A DNA stretch of 64,000 nt from assembly GCF_015244745.1 (NCBI RefSeq), contig NZ_JABCQI010000001.1, positions 310,001-374,000 on the forward strand, read 5' to 3'. Made by a program: the position numbers and the translations under genes. Of this stretch, positions 16,681-25,458 are shown piece after piece (position 1 is the stretch's first letter; each line of letters begins with the position of its first letter). This DNA is from Gluconobacter cadivus. Lineage in GTDB: Bacteria > Pseudomonadota > Alphaproteobacteria > Acetobacterales > Acetobacteraceae. The notes below the pieces were generated by a model. That model had not been told where the DNA came from. It searched no databases and worked only from the letters and a program-made list of their open reading frames with translations.

Positions 16681-18975
16681 TCACCCCTTGGCGCGCTCGA
16701 CCTGCATGACGCCTACAGCCGTTCTGAAGGCCGCGATCATGGACGAGAGGTGACGCAGATCCTTTACCTCCAGATCCACCAGAATTTCCATGAAATCGAG
16801 CTGTCGGTTTACGATCTTGAGGTTGAGAACGCTGCCATTGTGCTTTGCAGCCACGTTTGTCAGGGTCGCGAGAACCTCCGGTTCGTTGGCAGCCACCACC
16901 GACAGTCGGGCCGTATAGGGCTCGGCGCCCTGACGGCGACCAAGGGCTTCGTAATCCCAGTCCACTTCCAGAAAACGCTCGGGCGTATCTGCGAAACTGG
17001 ACAGGTTCTGACAGCCACGCCGATGAATGGTGACGCCCTTGCCCTGCGCGATAATGCCGACGATCGGATCTCCCGGCAGGGGCCGACAGCAGCCTGCAAA
17101 ACTGATGGCGATCCCGGAACCAATCCCCTTGATCGTGCTCCCGGAATGCGCCGTCGTCTTCGGGGTACCATGCCCCGATCCGAGCATGAGAGACTGCCCG
17201 AAACGGGGCGAGAGGCCAGGAACCATCCGGGGCGCACGAACGCTCTGGCGCAGTTCAGGATAAGCGGTGTTGACGACATCCTTGGGGCCAAGCTGGCCAT
17301 TGCCGACCGAGACGTACAGATCTTCAACCGAAGCCTGACGAAGTTCCTTGAGGATACCGTCGAGTACCTTTTCGGAACCGTCCACGCCTTCCTGACGGAA
17401 AGCCTTGGCGATGGCGGCACGACCGTTGTCGATATGGCCCTGCCGCTGCTGCTGCGTCACAAAACGCCGGATACGGGCGCGGGCCTTGCCCGTTGCGACG
17501 AAACGCTCCCAGGACGGCGACGGTGTACCGCCACGGGCGGTCATGATTTCGACCTGATCGCCATTCTGCAGTTCATGCCGCAGCGGCATCAGACGTCCGT
17601 TTACCTTGGCGCCAACACAGGTATCACCGACCTGACTGTGCACGGCATAGGCGAAGTCGACGGGAGTGGCACCGCGCGGCAGGGAAATCAGCTGCCCCTT
17701 GGGGGTGAAGCAGAAAACCTGATCCTGATAGAGTTCCAGCTTGGTGTTTTCGAGGAACTCGTCAGGAGCCTGACTGTCCTCAAGAATCTCCAGAAGATCC
17801 TGCACCCAACGCAGTTTGCGGGTCGGCGCGCCAAAGGCTGACGACAGGGCCGCGGCTTCGCGCTCGCTGGGGGTCGCATGTTCCTTGTAAGCCCAGTGAG
17901 ACGCCACACCGTTTTCAGCCAGATCGTGCATTTCGGCAGTGCGGATCTGGACTTCGATTTTCTGGTTGCGCGGATGGCGCAGGGTCACGCCGGTATGAAG
18001 GCTCTGGTAGCCGTTGGCCTTGGGAGTGGAAATGTAGTCCTTGAAGCGCCCGGCGATCATCGGATAGGCGCCATGGATAGCCCCGAGCGCCATGTAACAG
18101 GCGTCACGCGTGGGAACGAGCAGGCGGAAGGCCATAATGTCCGAAAGCTGTTCGAACGCCACGTTCCGGCGCTGCATCTTTTCCCAGATCGAATAGGGCG
18201 ATTTTTCGCGGCCCGTAACTTCGACCCTGTCAATCCCGGTTTCGGTACAGAGGCCCATCAGTTCCTGACGGACCTGTTCGATGACATCTGCCCCCTGCCC
18301 CCGCAGAAAGTTCAGACGCGCGCGGATCGTTGCATCGGCTTCGGGTTCAAGCTGGGCGAAAGAGAGGTTCTGAAGCTCCGTCTTGACGCGGTCCATACCG
18401 ATGCGCTCGGCGAGCGGTGCATAGATATCCATTGTCTCGCGGGCGATACGCTGCCGGCGGTCCGTGCGCTGCACATAATGAAGTGTGCGCATGTTGTGCA
18501 GGCGATCGGCCAGCTTGACGATCAGAACGCGGATATCCCGCGACATGGCCAGAACAAGCTTACGGAAATTTTCGGCCTGCTTGGTGCGGTCGGACTGGAG
18601 TTCGAGCCGCGTCAGTTTCGTCACCCCGTCAACGAGCGCGGCAACATCCTCGCCAAAGCGGGCTTTCAGGGAGTCACAGGAAACACCGGTATCTTCGACA
18701 GTATCGTGAAGTAGCCCCACCATAATGGAGGTCGCATCCATGCGGAAACCCGCAAGGATATTGGCGACGGCAATAGGGTGCGTGATGTAGGCGTCGCCAT
18801 TATCGCGACGCTGCTCGTTATGGGCGTTGGCCGCCACATCATAAGCAGCCTCGATCTGCGTGAGATCGGCCGACGGATCGTAGCTTTCGATTCGCCTCAG
18901 CAGTCCGGCGATGGACGGCTTGAAGTCCCCGCTTGCGACAGGCGGGGACGTAGTTGGAGGAGATGCATCAGGCAT
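16681..18975 (-). CDS. Bifunctional (p)ppGpp synthase/hydrolase (RelA/SpoT homologue)
   Basis: 764 aa, full-length long RSH protein. The hydrolase HD domain is intact (His90-Asp91 in HDTVEDT). The synthetase domain contains GREKSPYSIWEKM and FKDYISTPKANGYQSLH. A TGS domain (about 415-475) and a C-terminal ACT domain (last 75 residues) follow. Both catalytic halves look functional, so this is probably the main or only long RSH enzyme controlling the stringent response. It lies immediately downstream of rpoZ, the same neighbour as spoT in E. coli, since omega contributes to the ppGpp site on RNA polymerase. Could be called rsh, spoT or relA. Confidence 0.95.
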   Translation of the reverse strand: MPDASPPTTSPPVASGDFKPSIAGLLRRIESYDPSADLTQIEAAYDVAANAHNEQRRDNGDAYITHPIAVANILAGFRMDATSIMVGLLHDTVEDTGVSCDSLKARFGEDVAALVDGVTKLTRLELQSDRTKQAENFRKLVLAMSRDIRVLIVKLADRLHNMRTLHYVQRTDRRQRIARETMDIYAPLAERIGMDRVKTELQNLSFAQLEPEADATIRARLNFLRGQGADVIEQVRQELMGLCTETGIDRVEVTGREKSPYSIWEKMQRRNVAFEQLSDIMAFRLLVPTRDACYMALGAIHGAYPMIAGRFKDYISTPKANGYQSLHTGVTLRHPRNQKIEVQIRTAEMHDLAENGVASHWAYKEHATPSEREAAALSSAFGAPTRKLRWVQDLLEILEDSQAPDEFLENTKLELYQDQVFCFTPKGQLISLPRGATPVDFAYAVHSQVGDTCVGAKVNGRLMPLRHELQNGDQVEIMTARGGTPSPSWERFVATGKARARIRRFVTQQQRQGHIDNGRAAIAKAFRQEGVDGSEKVLDGILKELRQASVEDLYVSVGNGQLGPKDVVNTAYPELRQSVRAPRMVPGLSPRFGQSLMLGSGHGTPKTTAHSGSTIKGIGSGIAISFAGCCRPLPGDPIVGIIAQGKGVTIHRRGCQNLSSFADTPERFLEVDWDYEALGRRQGAEPYTARLSVVAANEPEVLATLTNVAAKHNGSVLNLKIVNRQLDFMEILVDLEVKDLRHLSSMIAAFRTAVGVMQVERAKG

Positions 18976-19009
18976 GAAGCATTCCTCCCTCAGTAAAGCC
19001 GGTCAGAGA

Positions 19010-19405
19010 TCAGCGACGACCCCGACCACCCAGTTCGGCTTCAATGGCAGCAGCTTCGTCAGCAGACATGTTCTCAGCCATGTGAGCATGCTCTTCTTCG
19101 GCAGACACATCCTGCAGACCAAAAATGTTCTGGTCCGTCGGGATAAGATCCAGAACTTCTTCGTCCACGGGCTCCGGCTCAGGCGCACGGGCCAGCGAAC
19201 GGATGATCCCTTCGCGCAGAACGGGCAGGCTCACCTTGTCTTCAGCGATCTCACGCAGGGCAACGACCGTGTTCTTGTCGTTTTCACGATCGAGACGGAT
19301 TTCTTCACCGCGTGACAGGCCACGGGCACGCTGGGCGGCCAGCAGGACCAGTTCGAAACGGTTAGAAACCTTCTCGATGCAATCTTCGACGGTTACGCGC
19401 GCCAT
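19010..19405 (-). CDS. rpoZ: RNA polymerase omega subunit
   Basis: 131 aa from ATG 19405 (GAAGGGGG upstream). The N-terminal 70 residues are the omega fold ([28 protein letters not shown]). A long acidic tail, roughly residues 75-125, is typical of alphaproteobacterial omegas and makes it longer than the 91-residue E. coli protein. It heads the rpoZ-rsh-acpS transcription unit and is divergent from the NYN gene. Confidence 0.95.
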   Translation of the reverse strand: MARVTVEDCIEKVSNRFELVLLAAQRARGLSRGEEIRLDRENDKNTVVALREIAEDKVSLPVLREGIIRSLARAPEPEPVDEEVLDLIPTDQNIFGLQDVSAEEEHAHMAENMSADEAAAIEAELGGRGRR

Positions 19406-19433
19406 GCGACAGGCCCCCTTCGGGTAAGACAAA

Positions 19434-19461
19434 AGAATAAAATAAGAGAGAACGCTGGCAA
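19434..19461 (-). promoter_or_regulatory. Predicted promoter for rpoZ-rsh
   Basis: Minus-strand TTGCCA (19461-19456), a 16-base spacer and TATTCT (19439-19434), about 30 bases before the rpoZ ATG. The surrounding 200-base divergent region also has to serve the plus-strand NYN gene, for which I see only an A/T-rich TATTTTATATAT near 19581. Confidence 0.5.
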
Positions 19462-19606
19462 TAACATGCAGTTCATGCGAATGCAATCGGCGCCTGCCCC
19501 ACCTCCGGAATTGAACGCGAGTGCCTCCATGCCTGGTCGCAGCTGGATGGCAGCCTCTGCCTCTCTCGCGTGGGGCGACATATTTTATATATCAGGATTA
19601 CTCTAC

Positions 19607-20215
19607 ATGCTTTTGCGCCAGAACGAACGCACCGCCCTTTTCATTGACGGCGCCAGCCTCCATCACGCCGCCCGCAATCTGGGATTTGAAGTCGATTTCC
19701 GCAGCCTTCGCAAACTGTTTGAAAATGCCTGCCTTTTCCAGCGCGCCTTCTATTACGCCGCCATGCCCGAAACAGACGACTACTCTCCGCTCCGTCCGCT
19801 GACCGACTGGCTCTCCTATAATGGGTATCATCTCGTGCTAAAAACTGCGCGGGAGTTTACGGATCCTTCAGGAAGACGGCGTATCAAGGGAAACATGGAT
19901 GTCGAACTGACAGTGGATCTTCTGGAACAGTCGGGCCGCCTTGATCACGCCGTGATCATCAGCGGTGATTCCGATCTGCGTCGCGCTGTTGAGGCTGCGC
20001 AGGCACGGGGGGTCCGGGTTACGGTCATTTCCTCGATGCGTTCGACCCCGCCCATGATCGGAGACGATCTGCGGCGCCAGGCGGATATGTTTGTGGAACT
20101 GGCTGACATCGCGCCGTCGTTCACACGGCGTCAGGCCGAACCACGCAATCCTCCCCGACAGGGGCCGGTTCGTCATCCTGCTGATATCAACAGTGACGAG
20201 ACCAACGACTCATGA
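19607..20215 (+). CDS. NYN domain (LabA/DUF88-type) putative nuclease
   Basis: 202 aa from ATG 19607, with AGGA upstream; the open frame extends 47 codons further but those lack family character. It belongs to the PIN-like NYN fold. Conserved acidic residues are Asp14 (FIDGASL), Asp98 and Asp104 (GNMDVELTVDLL) and Asp121/Asp123 (SGDSDLRRAV), the metal-binding set expected for an RNA or DNA nuclease. The substrate is unknown; LabA-like proteins have been linked to RNA turnover and gene repression. Its stop overlaps the next gene by 4 bases, so the two are probably made together. Confidence 0.88.
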   Translation: MLLRQNERTALFIDGASLHHAARNLGFEVDFRSLRKLFENACLFQRAFYYAAMPETDDYSPLRPLTDWLSYNGYHLVLKTAREFTDPSGRRRIKGNMDVELTVDLLEQSGRLDHAVIISGDSDLRRAVEAAQARGVRVTVISSMRSTPPMIGDDLRRQADMFVELADIAPSFTRRQAEPRNPPRQGPVRHPADINSDETNDS

Positions 20216-20775
20216 CCCCTCGGGCTTCTACCGGAACGATCCCCGCCCCGCCTCCGCTCCCTGCCTTTGCAGAAGGCACGCGGTCAGGAACAGGGCCGCT
20301 CTCAGCCGAAATGCTGATTGTCTGCCTCGATCCGGAAGACGCCACGGCGACACTGGCGTCCTTTCTGGACGCCAACAACATCGTTTTCGACACAGCCCTT
20401 GCCGGACCAGAGGCCATTCTGGGACGGATCACCAGAGTCATGCAGCCCCTGTCGCCACAGCCGCTGGCACTTCCGTCCGAACTCGAGGCCTGTAGCGCCG
20501 CTCTCTGTACCGAGCTTCAGAGTATGCCCAAACTGAAACTGGTCCTCACACTTGGAATCAGCGCGCATATTGTGGTTTTGGGGGCATGCGGCATTCCGTT
20601 GTCTCGCCTTGATTTCCGCCCCGGCGAAATCACCCATCTTCCCGATGGCCTGCTTCTGGCCGATGGATGCCATTTCCCCAATACGCCATTCCCAGCCGAA
20701 ATGATGACTCAGCGTCGTTCGGCCCTGACGGAGCTTTCTCCCAAAATCCGTGCAGCGTTGCGTCCAACTGTCTGA
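20212..20775 (+). CDS. Degenerate uracil-DNA glycosylase-like protein
   Basis: 187 aa, starting in an ATGA overlap with the NYN gene. The pattern follows family 4/5 uracil-DNA glycosylases: AEMLIVCLDPE (32-42) sits where active members have AELLIVGLAPG, ITRVMQPLSPQPLALPSE precedes a cysteine-containing helix, then LTLGISAH (112-119) and LPDGLLLADGCHFP. The catalytic glycines of the first motif are lost, the block after it is shortened, and the HPS motif is HFP at His154. I infer an inactive or repurposed UDG fold. I did not see the full set of iron-sulfur cysteines. Similarity is from memory and moderate. Confidence 0.6.
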   Translation: MTPRASTGTIPAPPPLPAFAEGTRSGTGPLSAEMLIVCLDPEDATATLASFLDANNIVFDTALAGPEAILGRITRVMQPLSPQPLALPSELEACSAALCTELQSMPKLKLVLTLGISAHIVVLGACGIPLSRLDFRPGEITHLPDGLLLADGCHFPNTPFPAEMMTQRRSALTELSPKIRAALRPTV

Positions 20776-20822
20776 GAAACCGATGGGCTCTGGTTCAGGG
20801 CCCACTTATCTCCGTTTCTCAG
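20772..20822. terminator. Inverted repeat between convergent genes, likely bidirectional terminator
   Basis: CTGAGAAAC (20772-20780) is matched by its exact complement GTTTCTCAG (20814-20822), with GGGC/GCCC inside forming a second stem. The repeat covers the stop codons of both the UDG-like gene and msrQ. There are no long T runs, so efficiency is uncertain. Confidence 0.5.
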
Positions 20823-21408
20823 GCAGGACACGACACAACAGAAGCAGTGCAAGACCAGCCAGATACGGCGCGGAGACAGCGTTCAGTGTCTTGAACGACA
20901 GAAAGAAGTGGATGCCCGCCAGAACTGCGGCCAGGTAGATCAGCCTGTGCAGCACCTTCCATCGCCGCTTCATCAGGCGCATGGAAAACGCATTCGAGGT
21001 CAGCGCGAGGGGGACCAGCAGAACCAGCGCGCTCATCCCGAGAATAATGAAGGGACGGTGCGTGATGTCAGTCCACAGGACGCCCCAGTCAAACCCGTGA
21101 TCCAGACCGATATAGGCCAGCACATGCAGACTGGCATAGAAAAACGCCAGTAACCCTGTGAGGCGTCGGTATCGGAGCAGGTTGATGCCCGCAAAGCGTT
21201 TCAGCGGAGCCAGCATCAGACAGGCCAGCAGAAAGCGGAAGGCCCAGAGACCCAGTGACCGCTCGAACACATTGACCGGATCGGCACCAAGCGCCCCATG
21301 CTGCCCCTGCCAGACGAGCCATGCAGCCGGGATCATGCCGATCGGATACAGAATGACGCGCCAATGCCGTTTTACGGCTCTTAAGGCGGACACAGAATCT
21401 GATGGCAT
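20806..21408 (-). CDS. msrQ: Protein-methionine-sulfoxide reductase heme-binding subunit MsrQ
   Basis: 200 aa with about six membrane helices and conserved heme-ligand histidines (for example in FYASLHVLAYIGLDHGFD and LHRLIYLAAVLAGIHFF). MsrQ (YedZ) passes electrons from the quinone pool to periplasmic MsrP. The ATG at 21408 shares one base with the msrP stop (TGATG). Confidence 0.95.
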   Translation of the reverse strand: MPSDSVSALRAVKRHWRVILYPIGMIPAAWLVWQGQHGALGADPVNVFERSLGLWAFRFLLACLMLAPLKRFAGINLLRYRRLTGLLAFFYASLHVLAYIGLDHGFDWGVLWTDITHRPFIILGMSALVLLVPLALTSNAFSMRLMKRRWKVLHRLIYLAAVLAGIHFFLSFKTLNAVSAPYLAGLALLLLCRVLPEKRR

Positions 21409-22346
21409 CAGAAGTTTTTCCGCAAATCCATGCCGCGATACAAATCCGCCACCTGCTCGCCATATCCGTTGAACATCAGCGTCGGCTGTCGTGTGGCGCC
21501 GAACAGGGAGTGTGCGCCTATGACGCGCTCTGTCGCCTGACTCCAGCGCGGGTGATCGATCTGCGGATTAACGTTGGCATAAAAGCCGTATTCATCGGAG
21601 GCGAGGCGGTTCCATGTCGTAGGCGGTTCGTGATCCAGCAGGCGAATGCGCTGGATGGACTTGATGCCCTTGAAACCATATTTCCACGGGACGACCAGAC
21701 GAATGGGCGCGCCATTCTGGTTCGGAAGCGTTTCGCCATAAACGCCGAGTGCGAGCAACGTTAGCGGATTCATGGCCTCATCCAGACGCAGACCCTCCAC
21801 ATAAGGCCACTGAATCCCCGACAGACCATCGCTCTGTCCGGGCATCTCCGACGGGCGCAGAACGCTCTCGAAAGCGACATGGGTGGCGCGTGGATCGGGA
21901 TCGGCATCCTTCAGCAGGCTCGCAAGCGGAATACCGTCCCACGGAATGACCATGGACCACGCCTCGACGCAGCGCATCCGGTAAATCCGCTCTTCCATCG
22001 CTGCAGAACGCAAAAGCTGCTCGACATCCAGACGGACGGGCTTGCGGACGAGGCCTGTAATTTCCAGCGTCCATGGGAGCGGATGGAAATCCTGGGAGCG
22101 GGCCGCAGGATCAGCCTTGCCCATCCCGAACTCATAAAAATTATTATAATGAGTCACGTCTTCGTGTGGCGTCGGCGTCAGATTACCGGAATACGGACCC
22201 GGATGTGTCTGGAGGGAGGCAGCCTTTGCCGTAGTGGCAAGCGCGCTCAGGGCTACGGCACCGCCGATCAGAGCGCGTCGGGAAAGATAGGCTTCTTTCG
22301 GCGTAATCTCGGACGGCTGGGGTCTGGGGTACTGAAAAAGTGCCAT
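21408..22346 (-). CDS. msrP: Protein-methionine-sulfoxide reductase catalytic subunit MsrP
   Basis: 312 aa from ATG 22346 (GGAAA upstream). A Tat signal lies at about 20-43 ([22 protein letters not shown]). The molybdenum-ligand cysteine is Cys126 in [16 protein letters not shown], the sulfite-oxidase-fold signature. It is exported folded with its molybdopterin cofactor and reduces oxidised methionines of periplasmic proteins. This fits an acetic acid bacterium with strong periplasmic oxidation, though that link is inference. Confidence 0.95.
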   Translation of the reverse strand: MALFQYPRPQPSEITPKEAYLSRRALIGGAVALSALATTAKAASLQTHPGPYSGNLTPTPHEDVTHYNNFYEFGMGKADPAARSQDFHPLPWTLEITGLVRKPVRLDVEQLLRSAAMEERIYRMRCVEAWSMVIPWDGIPLASLLKDADPDPRATHVAFESVLRPSEMPGQSDGLSGIQWPYVEGLRLDEAMNPLTLLALGVYGETLPNQNGAPIRLVVPWKYGFKGIKSIQRIRLLDHEPPTTWNRLASDEYGFYANVNPQIDHPRWSQATERVIGAHSLFGATRQPTLMFNGYGEQVADLYRGMDLRKNF

Positions 22347-22426
22347 GATCAATTTCCGGACTTTGAGAAACTCTGGCACCTATGATGCGTGAGTCTGTCG
22401 TAACGCATCATAAGGAGCCAGTATCC

Positions 22427-23299
22427 ATGCCCCGTCCTAAAATCGGTTTTATCGGCTACGGCGCGATGGCTCAGCGTATGGGCGCCAATCTGCGAAAGGC
22501 TGGCTACCCGGTTGTGGCGTTCGCGCCTTCAGGCGGCAAGGACGAGACGGAGATGCTGCCCTCACCCCGCGCAATTGCCGAAGCCGCTGAGATCATCATT
22601 TTCTGCGTGCCGAACGATGCAGCGGAAATTCAATCCCTGTCTGGCGAAAACGGTGCGCTTGCCGCTCTGACGGCTGACAAGCTTGTCCTCGATACCTCCA
22701 CCGTCTCGCCGGATCAGGCGGACGCTTTTGCAAAACTTGCCGTCGAACATGGCTTTTCCCTGCTTGATGCGCCTATGTCCGGCAGTACGCCGGAAGCCGA
22801 AAGCGGCGATCTGGTCATGCTGGTGGGCGGTGACGAATCCGTGGTGAAGCGGGCCCAGCCGGTTCTGGACGTCATTGGCAAGCTGACGATCCATGCTGGT
22901 CCAGCGGGTTCTGCGGCGCGCCTGAAGCTGGTTGTGAATGGTGTGATGGGCGCGACGCTCAATATCGTGGCTGAAGGCGTGTCTTACGGCCTTGCCGCCG
23001 GACTGGACCGCGATGTCGTATTCGAAACACTTCAGCAGGTGGCCGTCGTCAGCCCGCATCACAAGCGCAAACTGAAGATGGGCCAGAACCGGGAGTTCCC
23101 GTCTCAGTTCCCCACGCGTCTCATGTCCAAAGACATGGGACTTCTGCTGGATGCCGGTCGCAAGGTCGGTGCGTTCATGCCGGGCATGGCTGTTGCCGAT
23201 CAGGCACTGGCCCTTTCAAACCGCCTGCATGCGGATGAGGATTACTCGGCCCTCATCGGTGCGATGGAACACAGCGTTGCCAATCTTCCTCATAAATGA
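22427..23299 (+). CDS. NAD(P)-dependent beta-hydroxyacid dehydrogenase (3-hydroxyisobutyrate dehydrogenase family)
   Basis: 290 aa from ATG 22427, with AAGGAG 9 bases upstream. The N-terminal Rossmann motif is GFIGYGAMAQRMG, the substrate loop is DAPMSGSTPEAESGDL, the catalytic lysine falls in ARLKLVVNG, and KDMGLLLDAG follows. Family members oxidise 3-hydroxyisobutyrate, tartronate semialdehyde, glyoxylate and related acids; the substrate cannot be told from the sequence. It lies between the divergent msrP and sodB without obvious operon partners. Confidence 0.88.
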   Translation: MPRPKIGFIGYGAMAQRMGANLRKAGYPVVAFAPSGGKDETEMLPSPRAIAEAAEIIIFCVPNDAAEIQSLSGENGALAALTADKLVLDTSTVSPDQADAFAKLAVEHGFSLLDAPMSGSTPEAESGDLVMLVGGDESVVKRAQPVLDVIGKLTIHAGPAGSAARLKLVVNGVMGATLNIVAEGVSYGLAAGLDRDVVFETLQQVAVVSPHHKRKLKMGQNREFPSQFPTRLMSKDMGLLLDAGRKVGAFMPGMAVADQALALSNRLHADEDYSALIGAMEHSVANLPHK

Positions 23300-23367
23300 G
23301 AACGATACGCGGGAGCGACCGTTTCTGAGGGCGGTCACCTCGCCTTATTCTGCCAAGGAGTGACATC

Positions 23368-23976
23368 ATGGCTTTCGAACTTCCCACCCTGCCCTACGCC
23401 GAAAATGCTCTCGCCGATGCTGGCATGTGCCAGGAAACGCTGGAACTGCACCACGGCAAGCACCATCAGGCCTATGTCACGGCTCTGAACGGTTTCGCGG
23501 AAAGCAAACCGGAACTGGCTGGCAAGACGCTTGAGGAGATCGTTACGTTCTCCTACGGCAAGCCTGACATCGCGCCGGTCTTCAACAATGCGGGCCAGCA
23601 CTGGAACCACGTCCTGTTCTGGAAGAACCTCTCCCCGAAGGGCGGCAAGATTCCGGCTGGTCTGGAAAAGAAGATCGCTGAAGACTTCGGCTCCGTCGAA
23701 GAGTTCAAGAAGCTCTTCAAACAGGCTGCCACGACGCAGTTTGGTTCCGGCTGGGCCTGGCTGGTACTGGACAAGTCCGGCAAGCTTGCCGTGACGAAGA
23801 CGGCAAATGGCTCCAACCCGCTGGCCGAAGGTCAGGGCAAGGCGCTGCTCGGTCTCGACGTCTGGGAACACGCCTACTACCTCGATTTCCGCAACCGTCG
23901 TCCGGACTATGTCACGAACTTTCTGGACAAGCTCGCCAACTACGAGTTTGCCGAAGCTGAACTGAAGTCTGCCTGA
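23368..23976 (+). CDS. sodB: Superoxide dismutase (Fe/Mn family)
   Basis: 202 aa, cytoplasmic, no signal peptide. Metal ligands are visible: a His in ELHHGKHH, one in GQHWNHVLFW, and the Asp and His in DVWEHAYYLDFRN. Whether it uses Fe, Mn or either cannot be settled by reading. The start has AAGGAG 9 bases upstream, and a strong terminator follows. Confidence 0.95.
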   Translation: MAFELPTLPYAENALADAGMCQETLELHHGKHHQAYVTALNGFAESKPELAGKTLEEIVTFSYGKPDIAPVFNNAGQHWNHVLFWKNLSPKGGKIPAGLEKKIAEDFGSVEEFKKLFKQAATTQFGSGWAWLVLDKSGKLAVTKTANGSNPLAEGQGKALLGLDVWEHAYYLDFRNRRPDYVTNFLDKLANYEFAEAELKSA

Positions 23977-24002
23977 TTTCTTTTCGGGTTCATCAGATCA
24001 AA

Positions 24003-24036
24003 AAAAGCCCCGTCCGGTTTTCCGGGCGGGGCTTTT
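24003..24036. terminator. Bidirectional rho-independent terminator (sodB / yajC)
   Basis: GCCCCGTCCGG pairs with CCGGGCGGGGC around a TTTT loop (one G-T mismatch). It is flanked by an A run on the left and a T run on the right, so it can stop transcription of both convergent genes. Confidence 0.9.
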
Positions 24037-24062
24037 TCGTGAACGGCTCTGCAAGTTCCAGT

Positions 24063-24407
24063 TCAGGAATCGTTGGCTGGCTTTTCACGCGACGTAATAT
24101 TCGTGATCGTGCTGCGAACGATTTTCACGCGCACGCCCTGAGCGATCTCGACATCCACTTCGTCGCTGTCATCGCGGGTCGCCTGCACGACACCAACGAT
24201 GCCGCCGGCCGTCACAATCCGGTCGCCGCGGCGCAGGGAGCCCTGCTCGTCACGCAGCTTGCGTGCGCGCTGCTGCTGGGGACGGATCAGCAGGAAATAG
24301 AACACCACGAAGATGAAAATCATCGGGGCGAACTGAAGCAGCTGCGGGTTGGAAAGCAGACCACCACCATCGGCGGCCTGGGCGGAAGAAATGAACAGAC
24401 TGCTCAT
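24063..24407 (-). CDS. yajC: Sec translocase accessory subunit YajC
   Basis: 114 aa from ATG 24407. One membrane helix (about 25-45, FAPMIFIFVVFYFLLIRPQQQ) is followed by a small basic cytoplasmic domain with LRRGDRIVTAGGIVGVV, both typical of YajC. YajC joins SecDF with SecYEG. secD and secF do not follow here. Confidence 0.94.
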   Translation of the reverse strand: MSSLFISSAQAADGGGLLSNPQLLQFAPMIFIFVVFYFLLIRPQQQRARKLRDEQGSLRRGDRIVTAGGIVGVVQATRDDSDEVDVEIAQGVRVKIVRSTITNITSREKPANDS

Positions 24408-24526
24408 GGATATCAGGGTCCAGTCTTGAGTGAAGCTGGCGGGGACCATATCGTCCGGAGGCTGCCCGTCAAGCGTGGCGCCGATGTCTTTTGATCTCAA
24501 CTCCTTTCAAACCGGAAACGTTTTCC

Positions 24527-25405
24527 ATGACCGACCACGCCCTGCTCAGCGCTCTCGAACGTATTGCTGCCAGTCTGGAGCGCATGAGTCCGCCCCCGCC
24601 GAGCGCGGATATACTGCACAAACATGACGCTTTTCTCTGGCAGGCCGCACTGGGTATGCTGACGCCAGTCGAGAAAGTTTCTGGCGTTCCTCTATCTCTG
24701 CTTCAGGGCGTAAAGCGGCAGATGGATCAGGTCATGGCCAATACACGGCATTTTGCCGGAGGATTCAGCGCCAATAATGTCATGCTGTGGGGGGCGCGCG
24801 GGATGGGGAAATCTTCGCTCGTGAAAGCCTCCGTTGCGGCCGTGAACGAGGAACAACGGGCGAAGGGGGGCGGAACACTGGCCCTGATCGAGATCCAGCG
24901 TGATGAACTTTCATCCCTGCCAAAACTGCTGGCCGTTCTGCGGACTACAAAACGCCGCTGTATCCTGTTCTGTGATGATCTCTCATTCGAGAGTCAGGAC
25001 GCGGATTACAAATCTCTCAAATCCGTACTCGATGGCGGTATCGGCGGTCGGCCCGAGAACGTCCTGATCTACGCGACGTCAAACCGGCGGCATCTGATGC
25101 CGCGGGACATGATCGAGAACGAGACGGGCAGCGCGATCAATCCATCCGAAGCGATTGAGGAAAAGGTCTCGCTTTCGGACCGGTTCGGCCTGTGGATAGG
25201 GCTGTATGGCGCAACACAGGACGATTATCTGGCGATCGTCGAGGCTTATGCGGCTTATTACAAGCTGCCGGTTCCGCGCGAGGAACTGCGGCGGAAGGCA
25301 TTGCAATGGGCCATGGCGCGCGGGAGCCGCTCGGGTCGCGTGGCCTCGCAGTTCATCAGCGATTTGGCTGCGGAACTGGGTGTAACACCCGAACAGGATG
25401 CCTGA
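24527..25405 (+). CDS. DUF815-family AAA-like ATP-binding protein
   Basis: 292 aa from ATG 24527. Walker A is GARGMGKSS (around residue 90) and Walker B is CILFCDDLSFE. YATSNRRHLMP and a C-terminal lid helix follow, the full pattern of the DUF815 P-loop family. The precise function is unknown. It is divergent from yajC; the two 5' ends are only about 120 bases apart, a pairing I believe recurs in alphaproteobacteria. Confidence 0.9.
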   Translation: MTDHALLSALERIAASLERMSPPPPSADILHKHDAFLWQAALGMLTPVEKVSGVPLSLLQGVKRQMDQVMANTRHFAGGFSANNVMLWGARGMGKSSLVKASVAAVNEEQRAKGGGTLALIEIQRDELSSLPKLLAVLRTTKRRCILFCDDLSFESQDADYKSLKSVLDGGIGGRPENVLIYATSNRRHLMPRDMIENETGSAINPSEAIEEKVSLSDRFGLWIGLYGATQDDYLAIVEAYAAYYKLPVPREELRRKALQWAMARGSRSGRVASQFISDLAAELGVTPEQDA

Positions 25406-25458
25406 ATTTTACGGCTGTTTTTACTCGCACAAAACATTGAACGTACGAGAGTAATAAT

